Below, piece after piece: positions 37,087 to 46,800 of a stretch of DNA of 64,000 nt. The translations under genes and the position numbers were made by a program. The stretch is from positions 1 through 64,000 of the forward strand of contig SVPF01000003.1 of the NCBI GenBank assembly GCA_015066005.1. Direction: 5' to 3'. The DNA is from Oscillospiraceae bacterium (lineage in GTDB: Bacteria; Bacillota; Clostridia; Oscillospirales; Acutalibacteraceae). Within the stretch, counting starts at the first letter, position 1, and each line of letters starts with the position of its first letter. A model generated the notes under the pieces. That model searched no databases. It was not told the origin of the DNA and saw only the letters and a program-made list of their open reading frames with translations.

Positions 37087-37716
37087 TTAAAATTCAAAAA
37101 ATCTTAACATACTTACTGCTGTTAACCCATCAACCAAAGCAGCACTGATACTGCCAAGGGTTAAAAACAAAAACTTTAACGAATAATCCTTAAACTGTAA
37201 AAACAAATCACACTGCATTCCGTTTGGTAAAGTAAGCCGCGCAATATTAAGCGAAAATATCATTGCATAACGTGCGGCGAAAATAAAGAAAACAATTAAC
37301 ACCAAGCTTGACGGTAAAAAAATCACGGCATTAAAGGCCACACCTTTAATAGCAAAGCTTGAATATAAGTAAGCCACGGCCGAGCCATAAAAAAAGCCGC
37401 AAAATGAAAGTGTTAACGGTACAGTAACCACACCAAAAAGTGTAGTGCCGGAAACAAACATAAGGAAAAACAGCAAAAGTGATTTTAAAAACGAATATAA
37501 AACAATTTTAAAAAACTTACTTTCCTGCCTGAATGAAACATAAAGAGAAAAAAACTTTTCGATTAAGTATGTAACAATTTTAAAATTATCAAACAGTGAA
37601 AGACCTAAGCATATTCCCAAAGCAATAAACAATACACCAATTAAAGAATAAGCATTTGTTTTTAAAAATTCAATTATTTGATATTTAGAAAAATTAAGCA
37701 CCTTTCCTCGTTGCAT
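37087..37716 (-). CDS. spoIIM: Stage II sporulation protein M
   Basis: SpoIIM is part of the SpoIID-SpoIIP-SpoIIM machine that drives membrane migration during forespore engulfment. The 209-residue protein has about five hydrophobic segments and the family's pattern: a long N-terminal membrane segment (LIGVLFIALGICLGL), FLMFVSGTTLFGVVTVPLTLSFCGFFYGSAVAYL, and a C-terminal membrane segment ending RFFEF. Length is close to that of B. subtilis SpoIIM. Its position directly upstream of a XerD gene supports the call. Start after AAAAGGAGATG. Confidence 0.82.
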   Translation of the reverse strand: MQRGKVLNFSKYQIIEFLKTNAYSLIGVLFIALGICLGLSLFDNFKIVTYLIEKFFSLYVSFRQESKFFKIVLYSFLKSLLLFFLMFVSGTTLFGVVTVPLTLSFCGFFYGSAVAYLYSSFAIKGVAFNAVIFLPSSLVLIVFFIFAARYAMIFSLNIARLTLPNGMQCDLFLQFKDYSLKFLFLTLGSISAALVDGLTAVSMLRFFEF

Positions 37717-38104
37717 AATAACATCTCCTTTTACAAGAAAATATTATGCAAAGCGTGGACAAGATATGCCATTCAAGATATAGACAAATATTTAAGCTTT
37801 ACACAAGATATAGAGAAAAATAAAATATTATGTAAACTTTTTTGTGCAAGGACAAAAAAACAGCGACACGAAAACCATGACGCTAAATAACATAAAAAGC
37901 CTTAAATAAACCGTATATAATATTTATACAATACTTTTCAAATTATGTCAACTATTATTTTTTCAATCTAAAAATGTTATGTTAACTATTTATGTAAACC
38001 ACACAAGATATGGATTTACTCTAATTATGTAAACCCAATTTATTGTAAAATAATGCTTTATTTTTTTATTAAAATATGTTATATTTATTTGTGGAGATGA
38101 TTAT
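37717..38104. repeat. Intergenic region with five TTATGTNAAC and four CAAGATATR repeats
   Basis: This 388-base divergent spacer holds no convincing gene. TTATGTNAAC occurs at 37828, 37943, 37977, 37990 and 38025, always on the plus strand. CAAGATAT followed by A or G occurs at 37760, 37774, 37804 and 38004. Twice (37804/37828 and 38004/38025) the two occur as a pair about 21-24 bases apart. The array looks like operator sites for an unknown regulator of the SDR gene and/or spoIIM. GTGGAGATG before the SDR start serves as its ribosome site. Confidence 0.6.
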
Positions 38105-38839
38105 ATGAAAAAAACTGCGATTATTACGGGCGCCTCTAAGGGTATTGGCGCCGCAACTGCAATTTTATTTGCGCAAAAGGGTTATAATGTTGTACTTAAC
38201 TATAACAACTCATACGAGTCCGCTTCCCTGCTCGCTCGTTCGCTTTCTCAAAACGGTTTTTCGGTTACACCGATTAAAGCAAATGTTGCTAACCGTTTGG
38301 AAGCCGAGCTTTTAATTAAGGAAGCACTTTACAAATACGGCAGCGTTGATGTAATTGTTAATAATGCGGGTGTTGCGTTTGAAGGTCTTATAACCGAAAC
38401 CGATGAAATTGACTTTGACCGCATTATTGATATAAACCTTAAGGGCACATTTAACTGCTGCAAGGCGGCCGCTCAGGTTATGATAAATCAAAAATCGGGT
38501 AAAATTATAAATGTTTCATCAATGTGGGGTCAGGTCGGGGCTTCCTGTGAGGTAGCTTATTCCGCTTCAAAGGCCGGTGTTATCGGTCTTACAAAAGCGC
38601 TTGCTAAAGAGCTTGCACCCTGCGGCATAACCGTAAATTCGGTAGCTCCGGGTATAATTGAAACATCAATGAATTCCAATTTAACTATTGAAGAGCTTTC
38701 CGACTTTGTCGAAACCGTTCCTCTTGGCAGAATGGGTACTGCCGAGGAGGTTGCGCAAGCTATATATTTCTTAGCAAGTGATCAAGCAGATTATATTACA
38801 GGTCAGGTTATCGGCATTAACGGCGGTTATGTAATTTAA
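38105..38839 (+). CDS. SDR-family oxidoreductase (FabG-like 3-oxoacyl-ACP reductase)
   Basis: A classical 244-residue short-chain dehydrogenase, NADPH-type. It shows the cofactor loop ITGASKGIGAATA, NNAGVA near residue 86, the catalytic triad Ser in NVSSMWGQ, Tyr-xxx-Lys in AYSASKAGV, and the C-terminal GQVIGINGGYVI. These features match 3-oxoacyl-ACP reductase (FabG), but no other fatty-acid genes are adjacent and many SDR enzymes share them, so the substrate is uncertain. It stands alone on the plus strand, upstream bordered by a repeat array and downstream by a terminator. Confidence 0.8.
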   Translation: MKKTAIITGASKGIGAATAILFAQKGYNVVLNYNNSYESASLLARSLSQNGFSVTPIKANVANRLEAELLIKEALYKYGSVDVIVNNAGVAFEGLITETDEIDFDRIIDINLKGTFNCCKAAAQVMINQKSGKIINVSSMWGQVGASCEVAYSASKAGVIGLTKALAKELAPCGITVNSVAPGIIETSMNSNLTIEELSDFVETVPLGRMGTAEEVAQAIYFLASDQADYITGQVIGINGGYVI

Positions 38840-38842
38840 GTA

Positions 38843-38882
38843 AAAAAATAGTCCTTTATCGTGTGATAAAGGACTATTTTTT
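38843..38882. terminator. Bidirectional terminator between SDR and ATPase genes
   Basis: AAAAAATAGTCCTTTATC (38843-38860) and GATAAAGGACTATTTTTT (38865-38882) form a perfect 18-bp stem with loop GTGT. It lies between convergent genes and overlaps the ATPase stop codon. Confidence 0.92.
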
Positions 38883-41460
38883 ATTTGTACAAATACTTAA
38901 ACAGTTCACAAAGCGGAACAATAAGCAGAGCGAGTATAAATGCTACAATAAACTGCCAAAGCTTTAATATTGTAAGGCCAAAAACAAAGCCAACAGGTGT
39001 AAACACCAAGAAAACAATAATAAATGCGGTAGCAAAAACCGACAAATTCATAAAGCGGTTATTAAAGGCTTCTATTTTAAATACACTGCCTTCAAGCTTG
39101 GAATTAAAACAATGCAAAAGCTGTGCAATACCAAGGGTTACAAAGGTCATTGTTGTTGCAACCAATGGTGACGAAAAGCTTCCTATAATATAAGAAATAA
39201 GCGAAATTAGAGCTATAAAAGTACCCTGAACGCCAATTTTAACAAAGGTTTTAACATTCAAAAGCTTGTTTTCGTTAGTAAGGGTTTTAGCCTTCATTAC
39301 AGATTTTTCGGCTTCCTCCATACTGAATGAAATTGCAGGTGCACAGTCGGTTAACAGATTGATAAGAAGCAACTGTACAGCAATTAAAATTGGAGATTTA
39401 AAAGCAATTGATCCGATAAGCAACAGCAAAAGTTCACCTAAATTACAGCTACACAAATACTTAACTGTCTTTTTAATGTTGCCAAAAAAGCCGCGGCTTT
39501 CTTTAATTGCACGAACGATTAAACCAAAGTTATTTTTAAGAATAATAACATTAGCATTGCCCTTTGCAACATCGGCACCAAATTTACCAATAGCACAACC
39601 AACATCGGCAATTGCTAATGCCTCGGCATCCTGAAGACTGTCGCCCGTAATTGTTACAACAGCCTTTTTTGCCTGCCATGCCTTAACAATTCTTACCTTA
39701 TGCATGGGTGAAATTCGAGCAAATACGCAATAGTTTTCAATAACGTCCTGAAGCTCATCATCACTTAATTCATCAAGCTGTGCGCCTGTAATGGCCTGTG
39801 CCTCATCGGTTAACAAGCCAATTTGCTTTGCAAGTGAAACTGCGGTTTGTAAATTATCGCCCGTAAGCATTACAACCTTAATTTTAGCATCGCTACAGGT
39901 TTTAATATCTTTATAAATTTCTTCTCTGACAGGCTCGCTAAGGCCTAGAATGCCCGCAAAGGTAAGACCGCGCTCAACATCTTCAGCCTTAGGGTTTGCA
40001 GGTATTTCATCAAGTCGTTTAATGGCAATAGCAACATTACGAAGCCCGTCGGAAGCCATTTCATCGTTAACCTTTAAAATGCCTTCTACATCACAGTCAA
40101 TACAATTCGGTACAACTATTTCGGGCGCACCCTTTATAATTGCGACAGGTTGCTCGTTCATAATTGTAATAATTGTCATTGTTTTACGGTGTGAATCAAA
40201 CGGGATTACGGAAAGTTTTGGGAAAAGTGTGCTGATTTCAGCATCACCCTTAAAATTATACTGTAAACACGCAGTAGAAATTGCATCCTCAGTTGTATCA
40301 TTTTCAAGTGTATTACAGGCAGCCGCAAGACTGAGTATGGCAGATGAGGTTTCATCAATATAGCCACTACTTAAATTTGCGACCTTTTTGCCATCGTAAA
40401 CTGCCTCCAAAACCATTTTGTTTTGAGTAAAAATACCGGTTTTATCAGCACAAATAACGTTAGTTTTACCAATTGTTTCAAGGGCATTACTGTCCTTAAA
40501 TATTATTTTTTCACCTAAAATTCGCTTAATTCCCGTTGCAATAACAATGGTTGAAATTGCATTTAAGCCTTCAGGCATTGCCGCAACGGCAAGAGCAACG
40601 GCATTTAAAAGTGCAGTTAATGTAACAACGGCAAAGGGTTCGGTTGTGTTGAAGTTTTGAATCATGGTAATTGCAAAAACTAAAAACGAAACACATAGAA
40701 TAAGTATGTTGAACAGCTTAGAAATAATACTAAGCTCGTTTTGCATAGGCATTGTACTGCCGCCGATTTGTTCATTTATGGCAACCGATTTTCCAACCTC
40801 GGTATTGATGCCGGTAGCAACAACTACCGCCTTTGCACTGCCGTGAATTGCGGTTGTGGAGGCAAACACCATATTAGCGCGCTTGTCAGATGGAACAATA
40901 TCATCAAGCACAAGCGAGGCATTTTTATCAATGGGAATTTCTTCCCCGCTAAGTGCAACCTCGTTACACCTGAATTCAACCGTTTCAATCAAACGTGCAT
41001 CGGCACAAATATAGTCTCCTTCGGATAAAAGCATTATATCGCCGGGCACCAATTCAACAGAGTTAATCGTCTTAACCATACCGTCACGTAAAACCCTTAC
41101 AGACGGGTTGGTAGTGTGCTTTATATCAGTTAAAGTGTTTTCACAGTCAAACAAATGAAAGGCAGAAATAATTGCATTTACAATAACAAGCGCAATCACT
41201 AAAAGGCCAAAATATGCTGTTTTACTGTCGTAGCTGTTAGCTACAAAAAAATAAACCAGCGACAAAAAAATAAGTAAAATACCTGTTTTATTAAATTCGG
41301 CAAAGAACCTTTTAATAAGCGAGGTTTTTTCACCCTCGGTTATAATATTTTTACCGTAAATTTCCTGCTTTTCAGCTGCGGCACCGTTCGCCAGACCAAA
41401 CGCCGCATCAACACTGTAATGATTTAAAACATCCTCTTTAGTAGAACTATGCCAAATCAT
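38881..41460 (-). CDS. Divergent P-type cation ATPase (P2-like)
   Basis: An 859-residue P-type ATPase resembling calcium pumps in layout: cation-ATPase N-terminal domain, two membrane pairs, AMPEGLN in membrane segment 4, the phosphorylation site, a nucleotide domain with IIKGAPE, then a C-terminal membrane block. Signature motifs are altered: the phosphorylation site reads DKTGIFTQN instead of DKTGTLTQN, the actuator loop reads LSGEEIP where TGES is usual, and the hinge reads TGDSLQDAE where TGDGVNDAP is usual. The phosphorylated Asp itself is kept, as is MLTGDN. So it may still turn over, or may have become regulatory. The reading frame is intact, arguing against a decaying gene. Ion specificity is not predictable. 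Confidence 0.85.
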   Translation of the reverse strand: MIWHSSTKEDVLNHYSVDAAFGLANGAAAEKQEIYGKNIITEGEKTSLIKRFFAEFNKTGILLIFLSLVYFFVANSYDSKTAYFGLLVIALVIVNAIISAFHLFDCENTLTDIKHTTNPSVRVLRDGMVKTINSVELVPGDIMLLSEGDYICADARLIETVEFRCNEVALSGEEIPIDKNASLVLDDIVPSDKRANMVFASTTAIHGSAKAVVVATGINTEVGKSVAINEQIGGSTMPMQNELSIISKLFNILILCVSFLVFAITMIQNFNTTEPFAVVTLTALLNAVALAVAAMPEGLNAISTIVIATGIKRILGEKIIFKDSNALETIGKTNVICADKTGIFTQNKMVLEAVYDGKKVANLSSGYIDETSSAILSLAAACNTLENDTTEDAISTACLQYNFKGDAEISTLFPKLSVIPFDSHRKTMTIITIMNEQPVAIIKGAPEIVVPNCIDCDVEGILKVNDEMASDGLRNVAIAIKRLDEIPANPKAEDVERGLTFAGILGLSEPVREEIYKDIKTCSDAKIKVVMLTGDNLQTAVSLAKQIGLLTDEAQAITGAQLDELSDDELQDVIENYCVFARISPMHKVRIVKAWQAKKAVVTITGDSLQDAEALAIADVGCAIGKFGADVAKGNANVIILKNNFGLIVRAIKESRGFFGNIKKTVKYLCSCNLGELLLLLIGSIAFKSPILIAVQLLLINLLTDCAPAISFSMEEAEKSVMKAKTLTNENKLLNVKTFVKIGVQGTFIALISLISYIIGSFSSPLVATTMTFVTLGIAQLLHCFNSKLEGSVFKIEAFNNRFMNLSVFATAFIIVFLVFTPVGFVFGLTILKLWQFIVAFILALLIVPLCELFKYLYK

Positions 41461-41471
41461 AAAATCTCTCC

Positions 41472-42323
41472 TTACAAAAGGGTTAAATAATAATCCTTCA
41501 TCATTTTAGAATCCTCTGCCTGAGTTCCTGCAGATTCACAAACAAATGTGGGGCTTAGGTTGTATTTTGCAACAAGCTCCATAACAGGCTGATAATCGGG
41601 CCCGTAAATGTTATCTTCAAAGGTCAAATGGCGTTTTTCGCCGCCCGTAGTGTACTCAATTTTTGAAAAATGTGAATGAAAATTATTAAACCTCTCACTT
41701 CCAAGCTGATTTTTTATTTCCAAAAAGATTTTTTCAAAATCATCCTTGGTTTTAAGAATACCCAAATCCCTGGCGTTAAGATGACCAAAATCGATACAGG
41801 GTATAATTCGATCATCAATCTTGCAAAGCTCCAACACCTCATAAAGCGTACCAAGCTGGTTAACCTTTCCCATCGTTTCGGGGCAGATGTGTATATCTGA
41901 CAAGCCTTCCTCATCAAGCGCCCTTTGTGAAAGCTTCATAGTATCAATCGCAAGAGATAAAGCTTCCTCGCGTGAAATTTTACCGCAAGAGCCGGTATGA
42001 ACTATTATTCTGTCCCCGCCCATTGCTTTGACTGCACGGGCCGATGCCAAAATGTAATTAACCGAATTAAGACGCTTTTCCTCTTCAACTGAAGACATTG
42101 AAATGTAATACGGTGCGTGAAGCGAAATGGTAATACCATTTTCCTTGGCAATTTTACCAAGCTCGGCCGCTTTATCAAGACCGATATTTACACCGCGGCC
42201 ACATTGATATTCAAAATGGTCAAGCCCCATATTAACAAGATAGCTAGGCACCTGAAGACTGGTTTTATTGCCCTTTGCTTTAAAATCGTCACCTGTGCCT
42301 GCCGGACCAAATTTTGCAGCCAT
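41472..42323 (-). CDS. Endonuclease IV-like TIM-barrel protein
   Basis: A 283-residue protein of the AP endonuclease family 2 (deoxyribonuclease IV, Nfo). Candidate metal-ligand stretches are ISLHAPYYISM, RIIVHTGSCG, ICPETMGK, CIDFGHLNARD, FHSHFSKIEY and a late CESAG. These correspond to the His/Glu/Asp ligands of the tri-zinc site. A role in abasic-site repair is likely. It differs from E. coli Nfo in the N-terminus, so a related xylose-isomerase-like barrel is possible. The start is ATG at 42323 after GGAGGA, whose bases lie in the last codons of the preceding gene. Confidence 0.8.
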   Translation of the reverse strand: MAAKFGPAGTGDDFKAKGNKTSLQVPSYLVNMGLDHFEYQCGRGVNIGLDKAAELGKIAKENGITISLHAPYYISMSSVEEEKRLNSVNYILASARAVKAMGGDRIIVHTGSCGKISREEALSLAIDTMKLSQRALDEEGLSDIHICPETMGKVNQLGTLYEVLELCKIDDRIIPCIDFGHLNARDLGILKTKDDFEKIFLEIKNQLGSERFNNFHSHFSKIEYTTGGEKRHLTFEDNIYGPDYQPVMELVAKYNLSPTFVCESAGTQAEDSKMMKDYYLTLL

Positions 42324-42324
42324 A

Positions 42325-42825
42325 CTATTCCTCCGTATTAACAATATTAAGCTTTTTCATAACAAAACGCTCTACCCTGCGCTTTGAACGAAAACGAAGC
42401 GAGGTTTCAAGCTTTATAGGTGTTAACAAAATTGTGGTAACTCCAACAAAATTACCACCCATTGTATCGGTAAAAAGCTGGTCACCAACAATTGCAGTTT
42501 CATTTTTTCCGGTTCCAAGTCGCTTTAAAGCGCGAAGATAACCAAACGGCAACGGCTTTAAACCAAGGCTAATAAAATCTAGCCCGATTTTTTTAGCAAA
42601 GGGTGTAAGCCTTTTGGAATTGGAATTTGATAGCACCGTCATTTTAATGCCGTTTTGGCGCATTGTATCAAGCCATTCGGGAAGTCCATCTGTCAGAACT
42701 TGTCCGTGATGGGTTGAAAGGGTGTTATCAACATCCAAAATAAGTGCTTTAATACCGTATTTATTTAAAATATCGATAGTAATATCGGTAACTCTTTCAA
42801 GTTTAATTTTAGGTCTTAAAAACAT
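42325..42825 (-). CDS. YqeG-family HAD phosphatase
   Basis: A 166-residue HAD superfamily IIIA phosphatase of the YqeG/YrfG type. Motif I is ALILDVDNTLSTH, motif II is VLSNSNSKR, the motif III Lys is likely in FGYLRALKRLG, and motif IV is AIVGDQLFTDTMGGN. YqeG-like proteins are related to phosphatidylglycerophosphate phosphatases (Gep4/PTPMT type), so a role in phospholipid synthesis is possible but not shown. Start follows TTGAGG. Ends one base before the endonuclease IV-like start. Confidence 0.85.
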   Translation of the reverse strand: MFLRPKIKLERVTDITIDILNKYGIKALILDVDNTLSTHHGQVLTDGLPEWLDTMRQNGIKMTVLSNSNSKRLTPFAKKIGLDFISLGLKPLPFGYLRALKRLGTGKNETAIVGDQLFTDTMGGNFVGVTTILLTPIKLETSLRFRSKRRVERFVMKKLNIVNTEE

Positions 42826-42842
42826 TTACATACCTCAATAAA

Positions 42843-42869
42843 AAAGGCGGTTGAAAAACAACCGCCTTT
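42843..42869 (-). terminator. Terminator of rpsU
   Basis: AAAGGCGGTTG and CAACCGCCTTT form an 11-bp perfect stem with an A5 loop; on the minus strand T residues follow. Confidence 0.9.
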
Positions 42870-42880
42870 ATCACTTAATA

Positions 42881-43057
42881 TTAGCGGAACTTTCTTTTAC
42901 GAGCAGCTTCCGACTTCTTCTTACGCTTTACAGAGGGTTTTTCATAGTGTTCTCTCTTACGTACTTCTTGAATTACACCGTCTTTAGCGGTTTGTCTCTT
43001 AAAGCGACGCAAAGCGTTATCGAGTGATTCATTTTCTTTAATTCTAACTTGACTCAT
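42881..43057 (-). CDS. rpsU: Ribosomal protein bS21
   Basis: A small-subunit protein of 58 residues. The sequence [22 protein letters not shown] followed by [26 protein letters not shown] is typical. The start is ATG at 43057 after GGAGGGA; the track's first six codons are the ribosome-site region. It has its own terminator. Confidence 0.96.
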   Translation of the reverse strand: MSQVRIKENESLDNALRRFKRQTAKDGVIQEVRKREHYEKPSVKRKKKSEAARKRKFR

Positions 43058-43121
43058 TATATTCCCTCCCTCCACTATAATAGCAGGGGTAATTTTTTAT
43101 TAGTGAAAAAGGAAAACCTTT

Positions 43122-43370
43122 TTACTGATTAAGTGCAATGATGTTTGCAACAATTGCTAATACAAAGAATGCAATAGCAAAGTATTTAGTCATACGAGCA
43201 AGCCTTGCATCCCATGTTCTTGCCTTGGTTTTTGACAAGAAAGTATCAGCACCACCGGAGATAACGCCGTTAATACCTGCACGACGGCCTTGCTGGAAAA
43301 GTACAACAAAAATAATTGCCAATGATACCAAAATAACCACTGTGCCAACGATATATTCAAGTGCGCTCAT
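43122..43370 (-). CDS. secG: Preprotein translocase subunit SecG
   Basis: An accessory subunit of the SecYEG channel. The 82-residue protein has two membrane segments (about 4-24 and 60-80), joined by the conserved loop VVLFQQGRRAGINGVISGGADTFL and a cytoplasmic stretch SKTKARTWDARLARMT. Length and layout match Firmicutes SecG. Preceded by GGAGGTG. Confidence 0.92.
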   Translation of the reverse strand: MSALEYIVGTVVILVSLAIIFVVLFQQGRRAGINGVISGGADTFLSKTKARTWDARLARMTKYFAIAFFVLAIVANIIALNQ

Positions 43371-43453
43371 AATTTCACCTCCAATGATAAATAAGCATTT
43401 TATATAATAACATACATTACAAAAAAATGCAACAAAAATTTTTGAATAATGAG

Positions 43454-45868
43454 TTATTTTACAACAATATTTACTAATTTCTTAGGAACATATAATTCCT
43501 TAACAATGTTCTTGCCCGAAATTTCAGCCATAATAGCCGTTTCAGCCTTTGCAAGTGCAATAGCATCGGGTGCGGAAATATCAGTAGCAACATTAAGACG
43601 TGCCCTGATTTTACCGTTAATTTGAACTACAATTTCAACAGTAGCATCAACACATTTAGCTTCATCGAACTTAGGCCATTCGGTTTGGTTAAGCATACCC
43701 TCAAAGCCGCAAAGCTCCCAAAGCTCTTCAGTAATGTGTGGTGCAAATGGGTTAAGAAGAATTATAAATGTCTTAAATTCATCCTTAGTTACAGCGCCTG
43801 AAGCGTTAATGCTGTTCATAAGTGACATAAGCGCTGCAATAGCAGTGTTCATCTTAAGACCCTCAATGTCCTCGGTAACCTTTTTAATGGTGCGGTGCAT
43901 TTCAGCTTCAATATTGGAACGATAGCCTTTTTCATCGGTCAAAATATCTTGCATAGCCCATACTTTATCAAGGAAGCGCTTACTGCCCTTAATGGATGAC
44001 ATACTCCAAGGTGCTGCCTTTTCGAAGTCACCTATAAACATTTCATAAACACGCATAGTATCAGCGCCGTAGTCATTGATGATTTCATCAGGGTTAACTA
44101 CGTTACCGCGTGACTTAGACATTTTTTCACCGTTTTCACCCAAAATCATACCGTGGCTGGTACGCTTAGCATAAGGCTCAGGATTGGGAACAGCGTCGAT
44201 ATCATAAAGGAACTTGTGCCAGAAGCGGCTGTACAGAAGGTGGAGTGTTGTATGCTCCATACCGCCGTTGTACCAGTCAACAGGGCACCAATACTCAAGT
44301 GCTTCTTTAGATGCAAATTCCTTATCATTATGCGGGTCGCAATAACGGAGGAAATACCAAGAAGAGCCTGCCCATTGAGGCATAGTATCGGTTTCACGTT
44401 TTGCAGGTGCACCGCAATGAGGACAGGTAGTGTTTACCCAGTCGGTCATTTTAGCTAAAGGCGATTCACCGTTATCGGTAGGCTCATATGATTCCACATT
44501 AGGTAAAAGCAAGGGTAATTCGCTTTCGGGAAGGGGCACGTAGCCACACTTTTCACAATAAACCATAGGAATAGGCTCACCCCAGTAACGCTGGCGTGAA
44601 AATACCCAGTCACGAAGCTTATAGTTGGTCTTAACGCTACCTATACCCTTTTCAGTGAGCCACTGCTGAATCTTCTTTTTAGCATCCTCAACAGATAAAC
44701 CGTTAAGAAAATCGGAATTAACTAAAACGCCTGTTGCACAGTCGGTAAAGGCTTCCTTCTGAACATCCTCGCCGCCTGCAACAACCTCAATAATCGGCAA
44801 ATCAAACTTTTTAGCAAACTCCCAGTCACGAGTGTCGTGTGCGGGAACAGCCATAATTGCGCCTGTGCCGTATGAAATAAGTACATAGTCCGAAATAAAA
44901 ATCGGAATTTCGGTATTATTAACGGGGTTAATAGCCTTAACACCTAAAAGCTTAACGCCGGTTTTATCCTTAGCAAGCTCGGTGCGTTCAAAGTCAGACT
45001 TTTTGGCTGACTGCTCTTGATAAGCCTGAACCTCATCATAATTTTCAATTTTGTCGGCCCACTTTTTGAGTAAGGGATGTTCGGGCGACATTACCATATA
45101 GGTGGCGCCGAAAAGTGTATCCGCACGGGTGGTGAAAATTTCAAAGGTGTCGCCAATGGTAGTATTAAAGGTGACCTGAGTACCGTAAGAACGACCGATC
45201 CAGTTGCGTTGTTGAGTTTTTACACGGTCAATAAAGTCAACGTCGTTAAGACCGTCTAAAAGCTTTTCGGCATATTCAGTAATTTTAAGCATCCATTGGC
45301 TTTTTTCCTTTTGAATAACCTCACTGCCGCAACGCTCGCAAACACCGTTTACAACCTCTTCATTAGCTAAAACGCATTTACAAGAGGTACACCAGTTAAC
45401 CGACATTTCCTTTTTATAAGCAAGACCTTCTTTAAAAAGCTGTAAGAAAATCCACTGAGTCCACTTATAATATGAAGGGTCGGTTGTATTGATTTCTCGG
45501 CTCCAGTCAAAAGAAAAGCCAAGGGACTTCAACTGCTTTTTAAAGTTAGCCACATTATTTTCGGTAACAATTGCAGGATGAATATGGTTTTTAATTGCAA
45601 AGTTTTCGGTAGGAAGGCCGAAAGCGTCCCAACCCATAGGATAAAGCACGTTATAGCCCTGTAAACGCTTTTTACGGGCAACAATATCAATTGCCGTATA
45701 TGAACGGGGATGACCTACGTGTAGGCCCTGCGCCGAAGGATACGGAAATTCTACAAGACCGAAAAACTTCGGAAGAGTATAATCGTTTTTGGCTTCAAAG
45801 GTGTGGTTATCATCCCATACCTGTTGCCATTTCTTTTCAATTTTAGAATAGTCGTAAATATTAGCCAC
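43454..45868 (-). CDS. leuS: Leucine-tRNA ligase LeuS
   Basis: A class I synthetase charging tRNA-Leu, 804 residues. It has the HIGH-type motif [18 protein letters not shown], a zinc-knuckle pair [14 protein letters not shown] with CERCGSEV, the CP1 editing domain ([33 protein letters not shown]), KMSKS in [15 protein letters not shown], and the C-terminal anticodon region. No T-box precedes it; it is the last gene of a run starting upstream with ftsY-rdgB-yhbY-nadD-yqeK-rsfS. Full length. Confidence 0.97.
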   Translation of the reverse strand: MANIYDYSKIEKKWQQVWDDNHTFEAKNDYTLPKFFGLVEFPYPSAQGLHVGHPRSYTAIDIVARKKRLQGYNVLYPMGWDAFGLPTENFAIKNHIHPAIVTENNVANFKKQLKSLGFSFDWSREINTTDPSYYKWTQWIFLQLFKEGLAYKKEMSVNWCTSCKCVLANEEVVNGVCERCGSEVIQKEKSQWMLKITEYAEKLLDGLNDVDFIDRVKTQQRNWIGRSYGTQVTFNTTIGDTFEIFTTRADTLFGATYMVMSPEHPLLKKWADKIENYDEVQAYQEQSAKKSDFERTELAKDKTGVKLLGVKAINPVNNTEIPIFISDYVLISYGTGAIMAVPAHDTRDWEFAKKFDLPIIEVVAGGEDVQKEAFTDCATGVLVNSDFLNGLSVEDAKKKIQQWLTEKGIGSVKTNYKLRDWVFSRQRYWGEPIPMVYCEKCGYVPLPESELPLLLPNVESYEPTDNGESPLAKMTDWVNTTCPHCGAPAKRETDTMPQWAGSSWYFLRYCDPHNDKEFASKEALEYWCPVDWYNGGMEHTTLHLLYSRFWHKFLYDIDAVPNPEPYAKRTSHGMILGENGEKMSKSRGNVVNPDEIINDYGADTMRVYEMFIGDFEKAAPWSMSSIKGSKRFLDKVWAMQDILTDEKGYRSNIEAEMHRTIKKVTEDIEGLKMNTAIAALMSLMNSINASGAVTKDEFKTFIILLNPFAPHITEELWELCGFEGMLNQTEWPKFDEAKCVDATVEIVVQINGKIRARLNVATDISAPDAIALAKAETAIMAEISGKNIVKELYVPKKLVNIVVK

Positions 45869-45871
45869 TTT

Positions 45872-46237
45872 TTAGTCCCCCATTGCTTCAACTAAAATTT
45901 CTTCTAAATTAACTGCGGGTGCATCCGCCCACATTTTATCAAGTCCGTAAAATTCACGGTCTTGACGTGAAAATACATGAACAATAACTGATTCATAGTC
46001 AAGCGCAATCCAACCTGTTGTTTTACCTTCAATGTGGTGAGGTCTTACCCCCGCCTCTTCAAGCTTTGCTTCAACCTCACCAGCCAATGCACGAACGTGT
46101 GTTGAAGATGTTGCGGTTGCAATAACAAAATATTCGGTTAAAACAGTTAAATCGCTCACCTTAACTGCCGAAAGCTCCCTTGCCTTTTTGCTGTTAAGTG
46201 CGTTAGCCGCAAGCTTTACAATTTCAAAAGAATCCAA
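45872..46237 (-). CDS. rsfS: Ribosomal silencing factor RsfS
   Basis: A 121-residue RsfS/YbeB/Iojap protein that binds uL14 and blocks subunit joining in slow growth. Motifs: LKVSDLTVLTEYFVIATATSSTHVRALAGEVEAKLEE (with variations) and the tail SVIVHVFSRQDREFYGLDKMWADA. The start is TTG at 46237, nine bases after GGGAGG. It sits in the usual nadD-yqeK-rsfS order. Confidence 0.93.
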   Translation of the reverse strand: MDSFEIVKLAANALNSKKARELSAVKVSDLTVLTEYFVIATATSSTHVRALAGEVEAKLEEAGVRPHHIEGKTTGWIALDYESVIVHVFSRQDREFYGLDKMWADAPAVNLEEILVEAMGD

Positions 46238-46239
46238 AT

Positions 46240-46800
46240 CTATTTTCCTCCCACTGCCTGATTATAGGCATTAAGTGTATCCAAATGTACACGTTTTTTA
46301 TTATTTACTAAATCACAAATAGAATATTGTAGTGCGTATATAAACGCTTTATCAAGCGATTCATCAACATACTGCCTTATAACCGATACATCATCATAAT
46401 CCCTGTCGGCTGAAGTAAAATCAGCAAGAAAAATAATTTTTTCCAAAAGTGTCATATCAGCCTTTGCAGTTGTGTGATAACGAATGGAGGAAATAATTTC
46501 CTCATCTTCAATATTCAAAATGTGTTTAACATAAGCCGCACCGGACATTGCATGCCACAGCTTTGCGGCGTTTTTTTCAATATCGTTAAGCATTATACCA
46601 AACTGTGTAAAAATTTGCAAGTGTTCTTCTTTAGGGGCATTTTTAGTAACATCGTGAAGCAGCCCCGCAAGGTAAGCCTTGTCCGCATCGCCGCCGTACT
46701 TTAATGCCAATCGCTTGGCTTCGTCGGCAACACAAAGTGAATGATAAAATCTATATTCATCAAGGCGGGACTTTAATAAATCAATATAATCTTTATACAC
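46240..46800 (-). CDS. yqeK: YqeK HD-domain hydrolase
   Basis: An HD-superfamily phosphohydrolase; YqeK proteins hydrolyse diadenosine tetraphosphate symmetrically to ADP. The HD ligands lie in YHSLCVADEA, AGLLHDVTKNA and a later IRYHTT; ADFTSADRDYDDV follows. The best start is GTG at 46800, after AAAGGGGAC and overlapping the nadD stop by eight bases, giving 186 residues. The track start at 46902 would add an odd hydrophobic leader translated from inside nadD and is rejected. Confidence 0.88.
   Translation of the reverse strand: MYKDYIDLLKSRLDEYRFYHSLCVADEAKRLALKYGGDADKAYLAGLLHDVTKNAPKEEHLQIFTQFGIMLNDIEKNAAKLWHAMSGAAYVKHILNIEDEEIISSIRYHTTAKADMTLLEKIIFLADFTSADRDYDDVSVIRQYVDESLDKAFIYALQYSICDLVNNKKRVHLDTLNAYNQAVGGK

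Noticed and set aside
37741-37890. Plus-strand 70-aa ORF (37678-37890) opposite spoIIM's start
   Set aside because: No ribosome site and no plausible protein; it covers the repeat region by chance.
37760-38020. CRISPR array
   Set aside because: The repeats are 9-10 bases with irregular spacing, far shorter than CRISPR repeats.
43102-43126. Hairpin AGTGAAAAAGG/CCTTTTTACT after secG as a terminator
   Set aside because: The stem is weak and bulged and is not followed by a T-run on the minus strand.
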